Shown here in pieces: positions 35,939 to 45,634 of a stretch of 64,000 nt of DNA. Source of the DNA: Flavobacteriaceae bacterium PS02338 (GTDB lineage: Bacteria; Bacteroidota; Bacteroidia; Sphingobacteriales; Sphingobacteriaceae); assembly GCA_029959615.1 (NCBI GenBank), contig JASCOD010000001.1, positions 372,001 through 436,000 of the forward strand. Reading direction: 5' to 3'. The number at the start of each line of letters is the position of its first letter. Position 1 is the first letter of the stretch. A program made the position numbers and the translations under genes. The notes below the pieces were generated by a model that was not told where the DNA came from, ran no database searches, and saw only the letters and a list, made by a program, of their open reading frames with translations.

Positions 35939-36892
35939 TTATAAATTTTTAGCTATTTTTTTGTTTAATTGATAAGGATAGATGACCACATACCAAATCA
36001 TAAAGGCCAATGAAATGGCCAAAATAGAGATGCTTAGCCATATCGGCATTTCGGTATGGCGGGTAACATAGCCCTCTACAAAGGCGGCCAATAAAATGAT
36101 GGGGATGATACCCAAGGCAATTTTAGTGGCATCTTTACCGCTATTTTTAAATGCTTGTAAACGGGTATAGGTTTTAGGGAAGAGCAGCCCGTGCCCTAGT
36201 ACCAAGCCTGCACCGCCAACTACCACAATAGATAAAATTTCTAGGGTACCATGCACCCAAATTACCAAGATAGATTGGGCACCTAAACCTTTACTAAAGA
36301 AGTAATACTCAAAAGCACCTATCATGATTCCGTTTCGCAGCAAATAAAAAACCGGCCCAATGGCAAGCAAGGCTCCACTGGCAAACATAACAAAAGACAC
36401 CCAGGTATTATTTACTGCAATTTGCAAGAACATAGCAAACTCACTCTGGTCTTTATAAACTCCGAATGGATCTCCTTTGGCAATATTTTCATTGGTCATG
36501 TTCACATAACTATCGCCCAATATTAACCTTACAAATCGGTCATCGTATTTTGCGGAAAGCATGCCAATGCTCATGGCTAAAACAAAAAAGATAAAGGAGT
36601 AAAGAATTTGCCTACGGTATGTAAAAAACAACAAAGGCAATTCATACTTCCAATAACTAAAAAACCTGCCTTTTTCTTCTTTTTTGTTTTTATAGATAGA
36701 TTGATGCAATACAGCAGCCAATCCATTAAGGTAGGCCGTAGTCTTAGATTGGGGATAGAAAGTTTTGGCGTAGGCAAGGTCATTAGTAATATCTACAAAA
36801 CGCTGCGCCAGTTCATCTGGATTATCGGTTTTTAAGGCTTCATAGCCTTTCCACTTTTCTGCATTCTGTTTAACAAAAAGTGCCTCACGCAT
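35939..36892 (-). CDS. stage II sporulation protein M-like membrane protein
   Basis: A 317-residue protein of the SpoIIM/DUF95 family with an N-terminal soluble helical part (REALFVKQNAEKWKGYEALK) and several transmembrane segments. The SpoIIM signature is around IAVNNTWVSFVMFASGALLA and WVHGTLEILSIVVVGGAGLV. Bacteroidota do not sporulate; the family member here is a general membrane protein in the MoxR set. It is the first gene of the minus-strand unit and divergent from RDD. Confidence 0.9.
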   Translation of the reverse strand: MREALFVKQNAEKWKGYEALKTDNPDELAQRFVDITNDLAYAKTFYPQSKTTAYLNGLAAVLHQSIYKNKKEEKGRFFSYWKYELPLLFFTYRRQILYSFIFFVLAMSIGMLSAKYDDRFVRLILGDSYVNMTNENIAKGDPFGVYKDQSEFAMFLQIAVNNTWVSFVMFASGALLAIGPVFYLLRNGIMIGAFEYYFFSKGLGAQSILVIWVHGTLEILSIVVVGGAGLVLGHGLLFPKTYTRLQAFKNSGKDATKIALGIIPIILLAAFVEGYVTRHTEMPIWLSISILAISLAFMIWYVVIYPYQLNKKIAKNL

Positions 36893-36982
36893 AGGTTATT
36901 TCGTTTTTTTAGATATTTTCTGTTAAAATAAGACAAAATTTTCAAGCAGCAACAAAAAACAAAACCAAGGTTAAAAAAATTA

Positions 36983-37066
36983 AGCCACAGATACACAGAT
37001 TTTATGATTATACTAAATTTAGGCTTCAATGATTTCTTTTTAAAAAATCAGCTGTGCATCTGTGGG
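36983..37066. repeat. palindromic repeat, CCACAGATGCACAGAT family (copy 1)
   Basis: Arms AGCCACAGATACACAGATT and the near-complement GCTGTGCATCTGTGGG about 45 bases apart, in the gap between divergent SpoIIM-like and RDD genes. Other copies are at 55508-55566 and 58502-58559. Confidence 0.85.
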
Positions 37067-37074
37067 TAAAAAAT

Positions 37075-37082
37075 TATATTTG
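37075..37082 (+). promoter_or_regulatory. -7 promoter element of the RDD gene
   Basis: TATATTTG matches TAnnTTTG and ends 5 bases before the ATG at 37088, implying a leaderless or nearly leaderless mRNA. Confidence 0.4.
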
Positions 37083-37087
37083 ACAAT

Positions 37088-37825
37088 ATGGAAACCGTTA
37101 AAATTAGCACCAGCCAACATATAGATATTGATTACCCTGTAGCGGGTTTGGGAGAAAGAGTAGCGGCTTACCTGATCGACTTTACTGCATTTCTGGTTAT
37201 TTATTTTCTTGCGATTATCGTATTTGCGACCATTGGGTTTCAAGAAAATTTTGATAATATTTTCTTCTTGGCACTGGTAATTGTATATGGCATTTGCTAT
37301 GTTTTTTATGATTTTCTATGTGAGGTAGCTTTTAACGGTAGGAGCTTGGGTAAAAAATTGATGAAAATAAAAGTAACGAGCTTAGATGGGGGACAACCTA
37401 GTATTGGCCAATATTTCATCCGCTGGATATTTAGGATAGTTGACTTTACACTTACGGCCAACTTACTTGGTTTCATCAGCGTTGCAGTATCTGAAAAGAA
37501 GCAACGTATTGGCGATCTAGTTGCTGGAACTACCTTGATTAGAACTGTACCTGCTACAAAAATTGAACATATTGCTTTTCATCCGGTTGGAGAAGAATAT
37601 ACACCTGTTTTCGAGAATGTACATTTCTTGTCTGATAAAGACATTGAATTGATCCATGAGGTAATTGGAACATATTACCGCACGCATAATGCGCGGTTAA
37701 TTTACCAAATGACGGCAAAAGTTGCCGAGCATTTAAAAATAGAGATCCCACAGGGCATGAATGAAATGCAGTTTTTACAAACCATTTGCTCAGACTACAT
37801 CCACCTGACATCAAAAGCTGTTTAA
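37088..37825 (+). CDS. RDD family membrane protein
   Basis: A 245-residue protein with the RDD domain in residues about 17-150: VAGLGERVAAYLIDFTAF with the R and D residues of the name, then three hydrophobic helices and NGRSLGKKLMKIKVTSLDGG followed by RWIFRIVDF. The C-terminal half is soluble (VHFLSDKDIELIHEVIGTYY). Proposed family roles include transport; nothing specific is known here. RDD is regularly encoded beside SpoIIM-like and MoxR genes. Confidence 0.9.
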   Translation: METVKISTSQHIDIDYPVAGLGERVAAYLIDFTAFLVIYFLAIIVFATIGFQENFDNIFFLALVIVYGICYVFYDFLCEVAFNGRSLGKKLMKIKVTSLDGGQPSIGQYFIRWIFRIVDFTLTANLLGFISVAVSEKKQRIGDLVAGTTLIRTVPATKIEHIAFHPVGEEYTPVFENVHFLSDKDIELIHEVIGTYYRTHNARLIYQMTAKVAEHLKIEIPQGMNEMQFLQTICSDYIHLTSKAV

Positions 37826-37828
37826 CAA

Positions 37829-37858
37829 AAAAGTGAAGCTTTTTAGGGCTTCACTTTT
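37829..37858. terminator. bidirectional terminator between RDD and T9SS genes
   Basis: AAAAGTGAAGC pairs with GCTTCACTTTT around an 8-base loop, with A and T runs on either side. It serves both convergent genes. Confidence 0.85.
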
Positions 37859-37885
37859 AGCATTTTAAAAATGATGAGGGCGTTA

Positions 37886-40800
37886 TTATTTAATTAAGAC
37901 TTTTAGGTTTTCGGTTTTAAGTGCGCCTTTAACTTTAAGAATATATTGTCCAGAAGGCAATTGCTGGTTACCTAGAAGATAATTGCCTTGTCCTTGTGCT
38001 ATTTGTAGCCTCTCGGTATGTACTGTTTTACCAAGCATATTGGAGATACTTACCACTACCTCTTTTCCAAAGGAAGAAGAAACAGCTAGGTTAATTTCTT
38101 TAGCCGTTGGGTTAGGATAAACCGTTACCCCTACCGCTGCCAATAGTTTAAAGTTGACGATCTGGAGACTTCCCTCGTTAAGCTGGCCATCTAAATCTAC
38201 CTGCTCTAGTTTATAGTAGTTGAACCCGTTTAAAGGATTACGGTCTGTATAGTTGTATAATTTTCGAGTGGAAGAGTTGCCTGCTCCTGCAATCCTACTT
38301 AACTCGGTAAAGTTTTTACCATCGATAGAACGGCTTAAAATAAATTCTTTGTTGTTAAGTTCTGCTACGGTTTCCCATTGTAACCTTACGTTAGCTGCAT
38401 CTATTTTAGCCGTAAAGTTTAACAAGGTTACGGGCAGCACACCTCCGTCGTTAATAACCCATCCTTTAGTATTGATAAGGAGATCTCTGTGCTGTTGTGC
38501 CTCTTGTTTGTAGGTTAAATTTAACGCCCCTAAAGTTAGATTGGTTGGTGAGTTTACATTTTCTGCCCATCCTTTTAGCGTAAGACCATAATTAGTGGTA
38601 TTTAATGCTGAGTTATCGAGCATATTAGTTAAATCTACACCGCTTTTTAAAGTCCAGCTACCCAAGTTTTGATTAAGACCACTTGACTGAAACATTCTAG
38701 ACATATTGGTTGCATTACTTACGTTCCAAGCAGTAATGTTTTGGTCAAAGTTGGTTGCTCCAGAAAACATGGCAGACAGATTAGTTACATTGCTTACATT
38801 CCAATTACCGATATCTTGATTAAATGATTTTGCCCCAGCAAACATAAATGAGAGATCGGTTATTTGTGTCAAATTTGGCGCATCCGCAGGTAATGAGGTT
38901 AAGTTTTCTGCAGCTACAAACGCACCCATTAAGTTTGTCCAACTCACATTTCCCCAACTATTTACAGCAGTTAATCCCTTCGCCGGATTTGGAAATCCGT
39001 AGGTAGCGAACCCACTAAAGGTGCCACTTCCAGGCTTGATGTAAAGCTTGTAAACCCCTGTTCCATTAGTTAAGTTAGAAAGTATCAAACTCTGTGGATT
39101 GCTATTCACCAAATAGGCACCCGAGTTGGTATTCTCCTCGTCACCAACTTTTTCCCAATAATATTCGTAATTGGTACCAACGGTGTTAAAGGTTACGTAG
39201 TTACCAGTTGGTATTTTACTTGTATCCCAGGTGGTAATAAAAGCATTGGTATGGTCTATGGTTAAAGCTGTACCAGAACGGTAAACAGCCAAAAACGAAG
39301 CTGGGTTCCTTCCTGCAGTATTAAAACCACCCGCCACATATACATCACCTCTTAAAAAATCAATACTTGTAGGATAAGCGTTTAAGCCCGAGCCTAGACT
39401 ACTCCAATTATTCCCGTCCCATTTTGCTAGTCGATTTACCGTAATACCATCAATGGTAGTAAAATAGCCTCCTACATACATATCGCTACCCGAAATTTTT
39501 ATTACATTAACACGTCCATCTATACCTGTGCCTAAGCTGTTAAAATTAGCTCCATCCCACCTTGCCAAGTATTTAAGATCGGTATTGCCTCCTGCCTCAG
39601 TAAAATAGCCTCCTACATACATATCATTACCTGATAGCGCAATAGCACTAACCATATTATTTACTCCCTGACCCATGCCGCTCCAACTAGTGCCATCCCA
39701 TTTGGCCAAATATTTAAGATTGGCATCACCACCCGCGGCAGTAAAACTACCTCCTACGTACACATTATTACCTGATAGCGCAATAACATTAACCGTATTA
39801 TTTACGCCAGTGCCAATGCCGCTCCAACTAGTGCCATCCCATTTCGCCAAATATTTAAGATTGGCATCACCATTTGTGGCAGTAAAAGCACCTCCTATAT
39901 ACATATCTGTACCCGAAAATGATATGCTATTAACCGTATTATTTACTCCCGTAGCAAAGCCACTCCAACTAGTGCCATTCCATTTGGCTATCCTATTTAC
40001 GGTTAGGCTTCCCGCAGTCGTGAAGCTACCTCCTACGTATATAGCACCTCCCGAAACCGTTATCGTCATTACTGCACTATTTAATCCCGTACCCAAAGCG
40101 CTCCAATTGGTCCCATCCCATTTAGCTATATATCTAGTGTTTGGCACACCAAATACCGAATCGAAACTGCCACCTATATAAACATCATTACCTGAAACCG
40201 CTATGGCTCTAACCAAACCGCCCACACCCGTACGCCAGGTGCCCCAAGCAGTACCATCCCATTTGGCAAAATATTGGAAGTCATTATTACCGCCTGCAGC
40301 ATTAAAAGTGCCCACTACATATACATTGGGGCCTGTTACAGCTATACCCAAAGCCTCAGCGTTTACTCCATTAGCAGCCCCAGTACCTAAACTACTCCAA
40401 GTTGTTCCGTTCCACTTTGCTACGCGATTTACAGCAGTACTACCTGCCATGGTAAATTGACCAGCTATATATATATCAGTACCAGATACTGCAATAGAAT
40501 TAACCGTGCTATTTAATGGCGTTGGAGCCAAAGTGCTCCAAGCGCTGCCATTCCATTTGGCTAAATATTTAATAGCAAAGTTACTCCCCGCCGAGGTGAA
40601 GCCTCCACCCACATAAACATCGGTACCCGATATGGCAATAGTCTTAACGGAATTATCATTAAATCCTGTTGCCAAAGCACTCCAAGTATTACCATCCCAT
40701 TTAGCTATTCGATTTACCGTAGTACCACCTGCTTTAATAAAGTTTCCACCTACATATAAGTCTGTTCCCGAAACGGCCAAGGCTAAAACATAACCATCAA

Positions 40801-41470
40801 CACTAGTCCCCAAAGCACTCCAAGTATTACCATCCCATTTGGCTATAGATTTAGCATCTTGGTTACCCCCTACCGAAGTAAAGGTTCCTCCTATATATAC
40901 ATCACTTCCAGAAATAGCTAAGGCATAAACCGTATAATTTGTTCCTGCTGTACCAGAGCCCAAGGCGTTCCAACTAACCCCATCCCATTTGGCAACTCCT
41001 TTTGCCGAAACACCACCTATTTCAGTAAATGCTCCGCCTATGTATAAATCCGTTCCCGAAAATGCTATTGCAAGAACATAAACACCTATACCACCTCCCA
41101 CAGCATCCCACCCCGTTCCATTCCACTTATAAATACCATTAGTAGATCCAACATATACATCAGTATCGTTAATAGCAATACAATTTACATCACCAACCAT
41201 TCTATTAGAAAGGCTATTGTCCCATTTATCATCATTTATTGGGGCTGATGTGGTAAAAATGGGCTCTCCATTTTTACCTTCTCCCATAACAAACCCCGCT
41301 GTATTAAAGCTACCACTTATCCCTTTTTTAAGGGTACCATTAGGATTTAACACTTCTGAAAGAGATCGTTGGTTGTTGGTTAACGAGTCGATAGCATAAG
41401 AGCTATGAATACTCAGCAACAACATCAAAAAGAGTATAAAAAAATGTTTTGATGTGTAAAACTTTGCCAT
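37886..41470 (-). CDS. T9SS-sorted surface protein with 14 beta-propeller-like repeats and BspA-like repeats
   Basis: A 1194-residue secreted protein. A signal peptide (FILFLMLLLSIHSSYA) is followed by 14 repeats of about 47-50 residues with the pattern SGTDVYVGGxFTxAGG...AKWDGxxWSxLGTG (delta-60 or Kelch-like propeller blades). Next comes a region with two or three DUF285/BspA-type units (NWNVSNVTNLSAMFSGA), a beta-sandwich, and a C-terminal type IX sorting domain (VTVYPNPTAKEINLAV...ILKVKGALKTENLKVLIK). T9SS exports it across the outer membrane to the surface. The ligand is unknown; adhesion or glycan binding is a guess. Divergent from the sensor kinase. Confidence 0.92.
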   Translation of the reverse strand: MAKFYTSKHFFILFLMLLLSIHSSYAIDSLTNNQRSLSEVLNPNGTLKKGISGSFNTAGFVMGEGKNGEPIFTTSAPINDDKWDNSLSNRMVGDVNCIAINDTDVYVGSTNGIYKWNGTGWDAVGGGIGVYVLAIAFSGTDLYIGGAFTEIGGVSAKGVAKWDGVSWNALGSGTAGTNYTVYALAISGSDVYIGGTFTSVGGNQDAKSIAKWDGNTWSALGTSVDGYVLALAVSGTDLYVGGNFIKAGGTTVNRIAKWDGNTWSALATGFNDNSVKTIAISGTDVYVGGGFTSAGSNFAIKYLAKWNGSAWSTLAPTPLNSTVNSIAVSGTDIYIAGQFTMAGSTAVNRVAKWNGTTWSSLGTGAANGVNAEALGIAVTGPNVYVVGTFNAAGGNNDFQYFAKWDGTAWGTWRTGVGGLVRAIAVSGNDVYIGGSFDSVFGVPNTRYIAKWDGTNWSALGTGLNSAVMTITVSGGAIYVGGSFTTAGSLTVNRIAKWNGTSWSGFATGVNNTVNSISFSGTDMYIGGAFTATNGDANLKYLAKWDGTSWSGIGTGVNNTVNVIALSGNNVYVGGSFTAAGGDANLKYLAKWDGTSWSGMGQGVNNMVSAIALSGNDMYVGGYFTEAGGNTDLKYLARWDGANFNSLGTGIDGRVNVIKISGSDMYVGGYFTTIDGITVNRLAKWDGNNWSSLGSGLNAYPTSIDFLRGDVYVAGGFNTAGRNPASFLAVYRSGTALTIDHTNAFITTWDTSKIPTGNYVTFNTVGTNYEYYWEKVGDEENTNSGAYLVNSNPQSLILSNLTNGTGVYKLYIKPGSGTFSGFATYGFPNPAKGLTAVNSWGNVSWTNLMGAFVAAENLTSLPADAPNLTQITDLSFMFAGAKSFNQDIGNWNVSNVTNLSAMFSGATNFDQNITAWNVSNATNMSRMFQSSGLNQNLGSWTLKSGVDLTNMLDNSALNTTNYGLTLKGWAENVNSPTNLTLGALNLTYKQEAQQHRDLLINTKGWVINDGGVLPVTLLNFTAKIDAANVRLQWETVAELNNKEFILSRSIDGKNFTELSRIAGAGNSSTRKLYNYTDRNPLNGFNYYKLEQVDLDGQLNEGSLQIVNFKLLAAVGVTVYPNPTAKEINLAVSSSFGKEVVVSISNMLGKTVHTERLQIAQGQGNYLLGNQQLPSGQYILKVKGALKTENLKVLIK

Positions 41471-41653
41471 AGTTGGTTTAATTGATTAATCATTGAGAAT
41501 ACGCCCCAAAATTACCCCACTAACCAATACCCACAAATAGACCCTAGGGTTCTATTTTCGATGTAAAGTCTTTATTTTATTAGGAGAAGTTCTATTAATT
41601 ACTCATTTTTAGCCCTTGAACGTCTAGCCGAAACCGCCATTTTTAACTAAAAC

Positions 41654-43555
41654 ATGTGTAAAGTTTTACCTAGTCTGTTCGTTTCTTTTTTGATTAGTTT
41701 GCTGAACCTTAATTTGTTCGGCCAAACAGCCATAGTATATGACAGCGGCAGAGACGCCCTATCACTAAAGCCTTATTTTGAGATTTTTGAAGACGATGAA
41801 AGAGTTAATACTTACCAAACTGTATTTATTAACCCGGCATTATTTTCGGCCATTCATCATTTCAAATACAAAAAAAAGAACAATGATTTTTGGTTAAAAA
41901 CTAGTTTAATGGTTAAGCAAAACACCAATGCCATTATTTCTTTTAAACACCTTACCCATGCAGAACTTTTTCTTATTGAGAACGGAGCGATTGAAAAAGC
42001 CATTGTTAGGAAAGCTGGAGCTTTTAGGCCTATTAATGATATTACAAAAGGAGATAGCCGTTTTCACTTTTCATTAGAGTTGCTGCCAAATATTAACTAC
42101 ACGCTGCTAATTAAAAGCACTCATACTAAGCAATACGACCCCGTATTTGATTTTGTATTGAGCAATCGTGATGACTTCGTGGGCAAACAGCATCAACGCG
42201 AATTAATAGACCTTTGGCTTCAAGGGGCATCCGCTCTTTTGGTACTATATATTTTTCTCTCCTGGTTTTCTACCCGCTATCGTCCTTTTATTTGGTTGAT
42301 GTTATTTGCGCTAGGCTTTCATTTTTATAACATCTCTCAAACCCGGTACCTTATTGATTGGTTTTTCCCATCCAATCCTCAAAAAGGATGGCTTTTGGTA
42401 CAATCTTTTTTACATTTAGGTCTTTTTGGCTTATTTACACTACTTGTAGATTCGTGGAATATCAAAGAAAAGAATATCAAACTGTATCGTTATGGTAAAA
42501 CAGTCATTATTTCCATCATTATTATAGCCATTACATCACTTTTCATTAATCACTTTTTTTCAAACTACAAGCTCTCTACCCAAATCAATATTATTTTCTC
42601 GCTAATATTTATCTCTTATGCGATTAGCACACCTATAATTCTTTGGAAAAAATTAGATAAACAGGAGCGTTATCTCGCTTATGGATTAGGCCTTTATGTA
42701 GCCGCAACCACCTTCTTTAATATCACTATTAGTTTATGGGGCGAGCAGCTTTATCTCGTCACTCCAATAGTCACCAAAATTATCTCAATTATTGTTGTTT
42801 TGCTCTTTCTCACTGGGCTTAATGCCAGATTAAGGCAAAATGAAAAAGACAGGATGCGCTACCTCAACGAACTCAATCTTCTTCAAAAACATCAGAACGA
42901 GCTACTCGAAGAAAACGTAGCCGCTAGAACTGTTGAATTAGAACAACGAAACCAGCGTATTGAAACACTAATGAACGAACTTAACCATAGGGTAAAAAAC
43001 AATCTTCAGTTGTTATACAGCCTAAACAGTTTACAGCTCCCGTCTGTTGCAACACCTGCTACTTCCCACATCCTTAAGGATAATATTGCCCGAATTAAGG
43101 CGATGATGCTAGTGAATGAGAGTTTAAATCCGATCTACAACAAGGGCGAAAAGGCAACTTCCTTAAAGGATTTCATTGCTGAAATTGTAACACATTCCAA
43201 AAAAATGTTTGCTTCCCAAACCCCTACTGCCATTAAGCTAGAAATAGACCAAAATTTAATCTTAGATTCTAAGGTTGGTTTGTCGCTAGGGTTGATTGTT
43301 TCTGAGCTGATTACCAATTCATTTAAACACGCCTTTATCCATGAGCCCAATCCAAAAATATGTATTCGTATTTACGTAGAAAACCAAGAATGGAATATGT
43401 GGTATAGTGATAATGGTACCGGAATTAACACCGAGAAAGTCAACACTTTCGGATTGACATTGATCAAAGATCTTACTAGGCAATTAAAAGGTACCTTCAA
43501 TGCTTTTAATGAAAATGGGCTACAATATTCCTTTACTTTTCCAAACTTAACTTAG
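41654..43555 (+). CDS. 7TMR-DISM sensor histidine kinase (HisKA_2 type)
   Basis: A 633-residue kinase: signal peptide, extracellular 7TMR-DISMED2 sensor domain (about 25-175), a seven-helix 7TMR-DISM membrane domain (about 185-390), a short coiled coil, and then HisKA_2 with the phosphoacceptor histidine near 444 in NELNHRVKNNLQLLYSL. The HATPase domain has the N box ELITNSFKHAF and G1 box DNGTGI. Its stop codon is followed at once by the ATG of the response regulator, so the two are a coupled two-component system. The input signal is unknown. Confidence 0.93.
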   Translation: MCKVLPSLFVSFLISLLNLNLFGQTAIVYDSGRDALSLKPYFEIFEDDERVNTYQTVFINPALFSAIHHFKYKKKNNDFWLKTSLMVKQNTNAIISFKHLTHAELFLIENGAIEKAIVRKAGAFRPINDITKGDSRFHFSLELLPNINYTLLIKSTHTKQYDPVFDFVLSNRDDFVGKQHQRELIDLWLQGASALLVLYIFLSWFSTRYRPFIWLMLFALGFHFYNISQTRYLIDWFFPSNPQKGWLLVQSFLHLGLFGLFTLLVDSWNIKEKNIKLYRYGKTVIISIIIIAITSLFINHFFSNYKLSTQINIIFSLIFISYAISTPIILWKKLDKQERYLAYGLGLYVAATTFFNITISLWGEQLYLVTPIVTKIISIIVVLLFLTGLNARLRQNEKDRMRYLNELNLLQKHQNELLEENVAARTVELEQRNQRIETLMNELNHRVKNNLQLLYSLNSLQLPSVATPATSHILKDNIARIKAMMLVNESLNPIYNKGEKATSLKDFIAEIVTHSKKMFASQTPTAIKLEIDQNLILDSKVGLSLGLIVSELITNSFKHAFIHEPNPKICIRIYVENQEWNMWYSDNGTGINTEKVNTFGLTLIKDLTRQLKGTFNAFNENGLQYSFTFPNLT

Positions 43556-44155
43556 ATGCGCATACTGATTGTTGAGGACGAGATTATTATTGCTCGATTT
43601 ATTGAACAGCAGCTGAAAGCGAATTTCAATTGCGAAGTGGAATTGGCTGTAAATTTCAAAGAGGTAGATGAGCTTATTCCCGATTTTTTACCACACCTTG
43701 TTTTGTGCGACATCAATCTCAACGAAGATGATGATGGTATCCAACTCATTAGTAAACTTCAACAATCGTACGGGTTTGGCACCATTTACATCACTTCTTA
43801 CCAATCTAAAGCAATAATTGAACGTGCCCTGATCACCAAGCCTTTAAATTACATTATTAAACCTGTAGACGAGACCAAAATTTATACTGCGGTTAAATTG
43901 GTTGAAAGTACTATTGCCATGCAAGCTAAGTTTGGCCAACGCATAGCTAATGCACTGCCGATTGGTCATATCGAATTAGAGATCATAAGGCTAATCCTAA
44001 AAGAAAAAACCACCAAACAGATTGCCGATATTTTGTTTCTGAGTCCTTATACCATCAAAAACTATCGTCATAAAATATGCCGAAAACTAAAACTTAAGGA
44101 CGAAAATAATGCTTTGCTAAAATGGGCGCTACAAAACGAAGAGTTAATTGTTTAA
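43556..44155 (+). CDS. response regulator with receiver and LuxR-type HTH domains
   Basis: A 199-residue protein: REC domain with acidic EDE at 7-9, phosphorylated aspartate at about 52 (LCDINLNED), and threonine/lysine end (YIIKPVDE), and a C-terminal GerE/LuxR helix-turn-helix (LKEKTTKQIADILFLSPYTI, then KNYRHKICRKLKLK). The start touches the kinase stop with no gap, so it is the cognate regulator. The target genes are unknown; the divergent T9SS gene is a candidate by position. Confidence 0.94.
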   Translation: MRILIVEDEIIIARFIEQQLKANFNCEVELAVNFKEVDELIPDFLPHLVLCDINLNEDDDGIQLISKLQQSYGFGTIYITSYQSKAIIERALITKPLNYIIKPVDETKIYTAVKLVESTIAMQAKFGQRIANALPIGHIELEIIRLILKEKTTKQIADILFLSPYTIKNYRHKICRKLKLKDENNALLKWALQNEELIV

Positions 44156-44223
44156 GGTAAATCACAGATTAAATCAACTGAGGTAACAAGCAGTTTTCCC
44201 ATCATTCATGCTTTGGTAAAAAT

Positions 44224-44835
44224 CTATTCATTCAATACTACCTGCTCAGCTATTAATTTAGCCCATTCGGTATACATTTTTGCCGAGGGGTGTAGGCCGT
44301 CTCCCGCAATTAGGGCTTGTTTCTTGATCGCTTGACGGGATATGTCGGTAATATCTACATAAGCTACTTCCCTTAATCGTGTTTCTTGCTTATTAATTTC
44401 ATTGAAAGCATCAATCTCATTACTAATCGTTTTCAAATCTCTGCCGCTTTGCTTGGCAAATTCGGTAACGCCCCAATCTGGAATAGCAACCACATAAACC
44501 GCATCTTTATCTCCTCCAGCAAAAGCTATGGCGGTTTCTAGTAATTCTGCAAATTCTTTCCGGTACAGCTCCTGCGAGTAGCCCCTGTACTGATTGTTTA
44601 CACCAATCAACAGTGTAACCAAATCAAAAGTCTCGGTAATTTGTTCTTGCTGTATGGCATGGCGCAGTTCATCGGTAGTCCAGCCCGTTTTAGCAATCAC
44701 CTTAGGGCTATCTACCTGTTTTCCCTTAGCACATAGTATCTCCGCTAACTGAAAAGGAAAGGATTCTGCCTGTTCCACAGCCTCACCAATAGTGTATGAA
44801 TCGCCTAATGCTAAATAAGACATGGTATTTGTCAT
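44224..44835 (-). CDS. SGNH/GDSL hydrolase
   Basis: A 203-residue hydrolase with the block I serine in LALGDSYTIGEA (residues about 8-19), the block III asparagine in IGVNNQYRGY, and the block V DGLHPSAKMY with aspartate and histidine, so the catalytic set is complete. No signal peptide is seen, so it is probably cytosolic; the substrate may be a lipid or acetyl ester. It lies 34 bases past lipB on the same strand. Confidence 0.92.
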   Translation of the reverse strand: MTNTMSYLALGDSYTIGEAVEQAESFPFQLAEILCAKGKQVDSPKVIAKTGWTTDELRHAIQQEQITETFDLVTLLIGVNNQYRGYSQELYRKEFAELLETAIAFAGGDKDAVYVVAIPDWGVTEFAKQSGRDLKTISNEIDAFNEINKQETRLREVAYVDITDISRQAIKKQALIAGDGLHPSAKMYTEWAKLIAEQVVLNE

Positions 44836-44869
44836 GAATGGATATAATGAGATGAACTTTTCTATTTAA

Positions 44870-45565
44870 CTAAACCAACTGCATGTTAAAAAGGTTAGCA
44901 ATATGCCCTTTTAATTTTATTTTTACCTCTTCTATATCTAAAGCTCTGCCTAGTTCTCTTTGCATAGAAGTTACGTCTTTATCGTCTATGCCACAAGGCA
45001 CAATATTTTTGAAATAACTTAAATCTGTATTCACATTAAATGCAAAACCGTGCATAGTTACCCAGCGACTGCAACGTACACCCATTGCACAAATTTTGCG
45101 AGCCTTTTCATTATCCGCATCTAACCAAACGCCGGTATAGCCTTCATACCTTCCCGATTTAATTCCGTAATCTGCCAATGTAAGAATAATGGCTTCTTCT
45201 AAGGTGCGGAGATAAAGATGGATATCAGTAAAAAAATTATCTAAATCTAAAATAGGATAACCTACAATTTGTCCAGGCCCATGATAAGTAATATCTCCAC
45301 CTCTATTAATTTTATAATAGGTAGCTTCCTTTTCTTCTAAGCCTTTTTCATCAAGCAACAAATTTTCTGGCTTACCACTTTTACCGAGTGTATAAACGTG
45401 TGGATGTTCGTTAAAAATAAGATAGTTGGGTGTTTCCAGAGCTGTATTCTCAGTTCTGTTCTTAGTTTTTAGTGCTACAGTTTCATTAAAAACTGCTTCT
45501 TGCTTATCCCAAGCTTCCTGATAATCGGTTAAACCCCAATCTATATATCGTACTTTTTTGTTCAT
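44870..45565 (-). CDS. lipB: lipoyl(octanoyl) transferase
   Basis: A 231-residue enzyme that moves octanoyl from ACP to lipoyl domains in lipoate synthesis. The motifs are RGGDITYHGPGQIVGYPILD, then RCSRWVTMHGFAFNVNTDL and the cysteine in IVPCGIDDKDVTSM. The usual length for LipB is 200-250 residues. Neighbours are GDSL (downstream) and a phosphopantetheinyl transferase (upstream), with lipA not in view. Confidence 0.95.
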   Translation of the reverse strand: MNKKVRYIDWGLTDYQEAWDKQEAVFNETVALKTKNRTENTALETPNYLIFNEHPHVYTLGKSGKPENLLLDEKGLEEKEATYYKINRGGDITYHGPGQIVGYPILDLDNFFTDIHLYLRTLEEAIILTLADYGIKSGRYEGYTGVWLDADNEKARKICAMGVRCSRWVTMHGFAFNVNTDLSYFKNIVPCGIDDKDVTSMQRELGRALDIEEVKIKLKGHIANLFNMQLV

Positions 45566-45634
45566 TTTTTATAGTCCGAAAGTCGGGAAGACCGATTTCG
45601 TATTATTTAATCATTCAAAATTCAATAATTACCG

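Noticed and set aside
39675..40460. Open frames on the plus strand opposite the T9SS protein, translated as repeated PLQLVPSHLAKYL-like units
   Set aside because: They are the antisense of the 150-bp repeats of the T9SS gene; no start, domain or composition supports expression.
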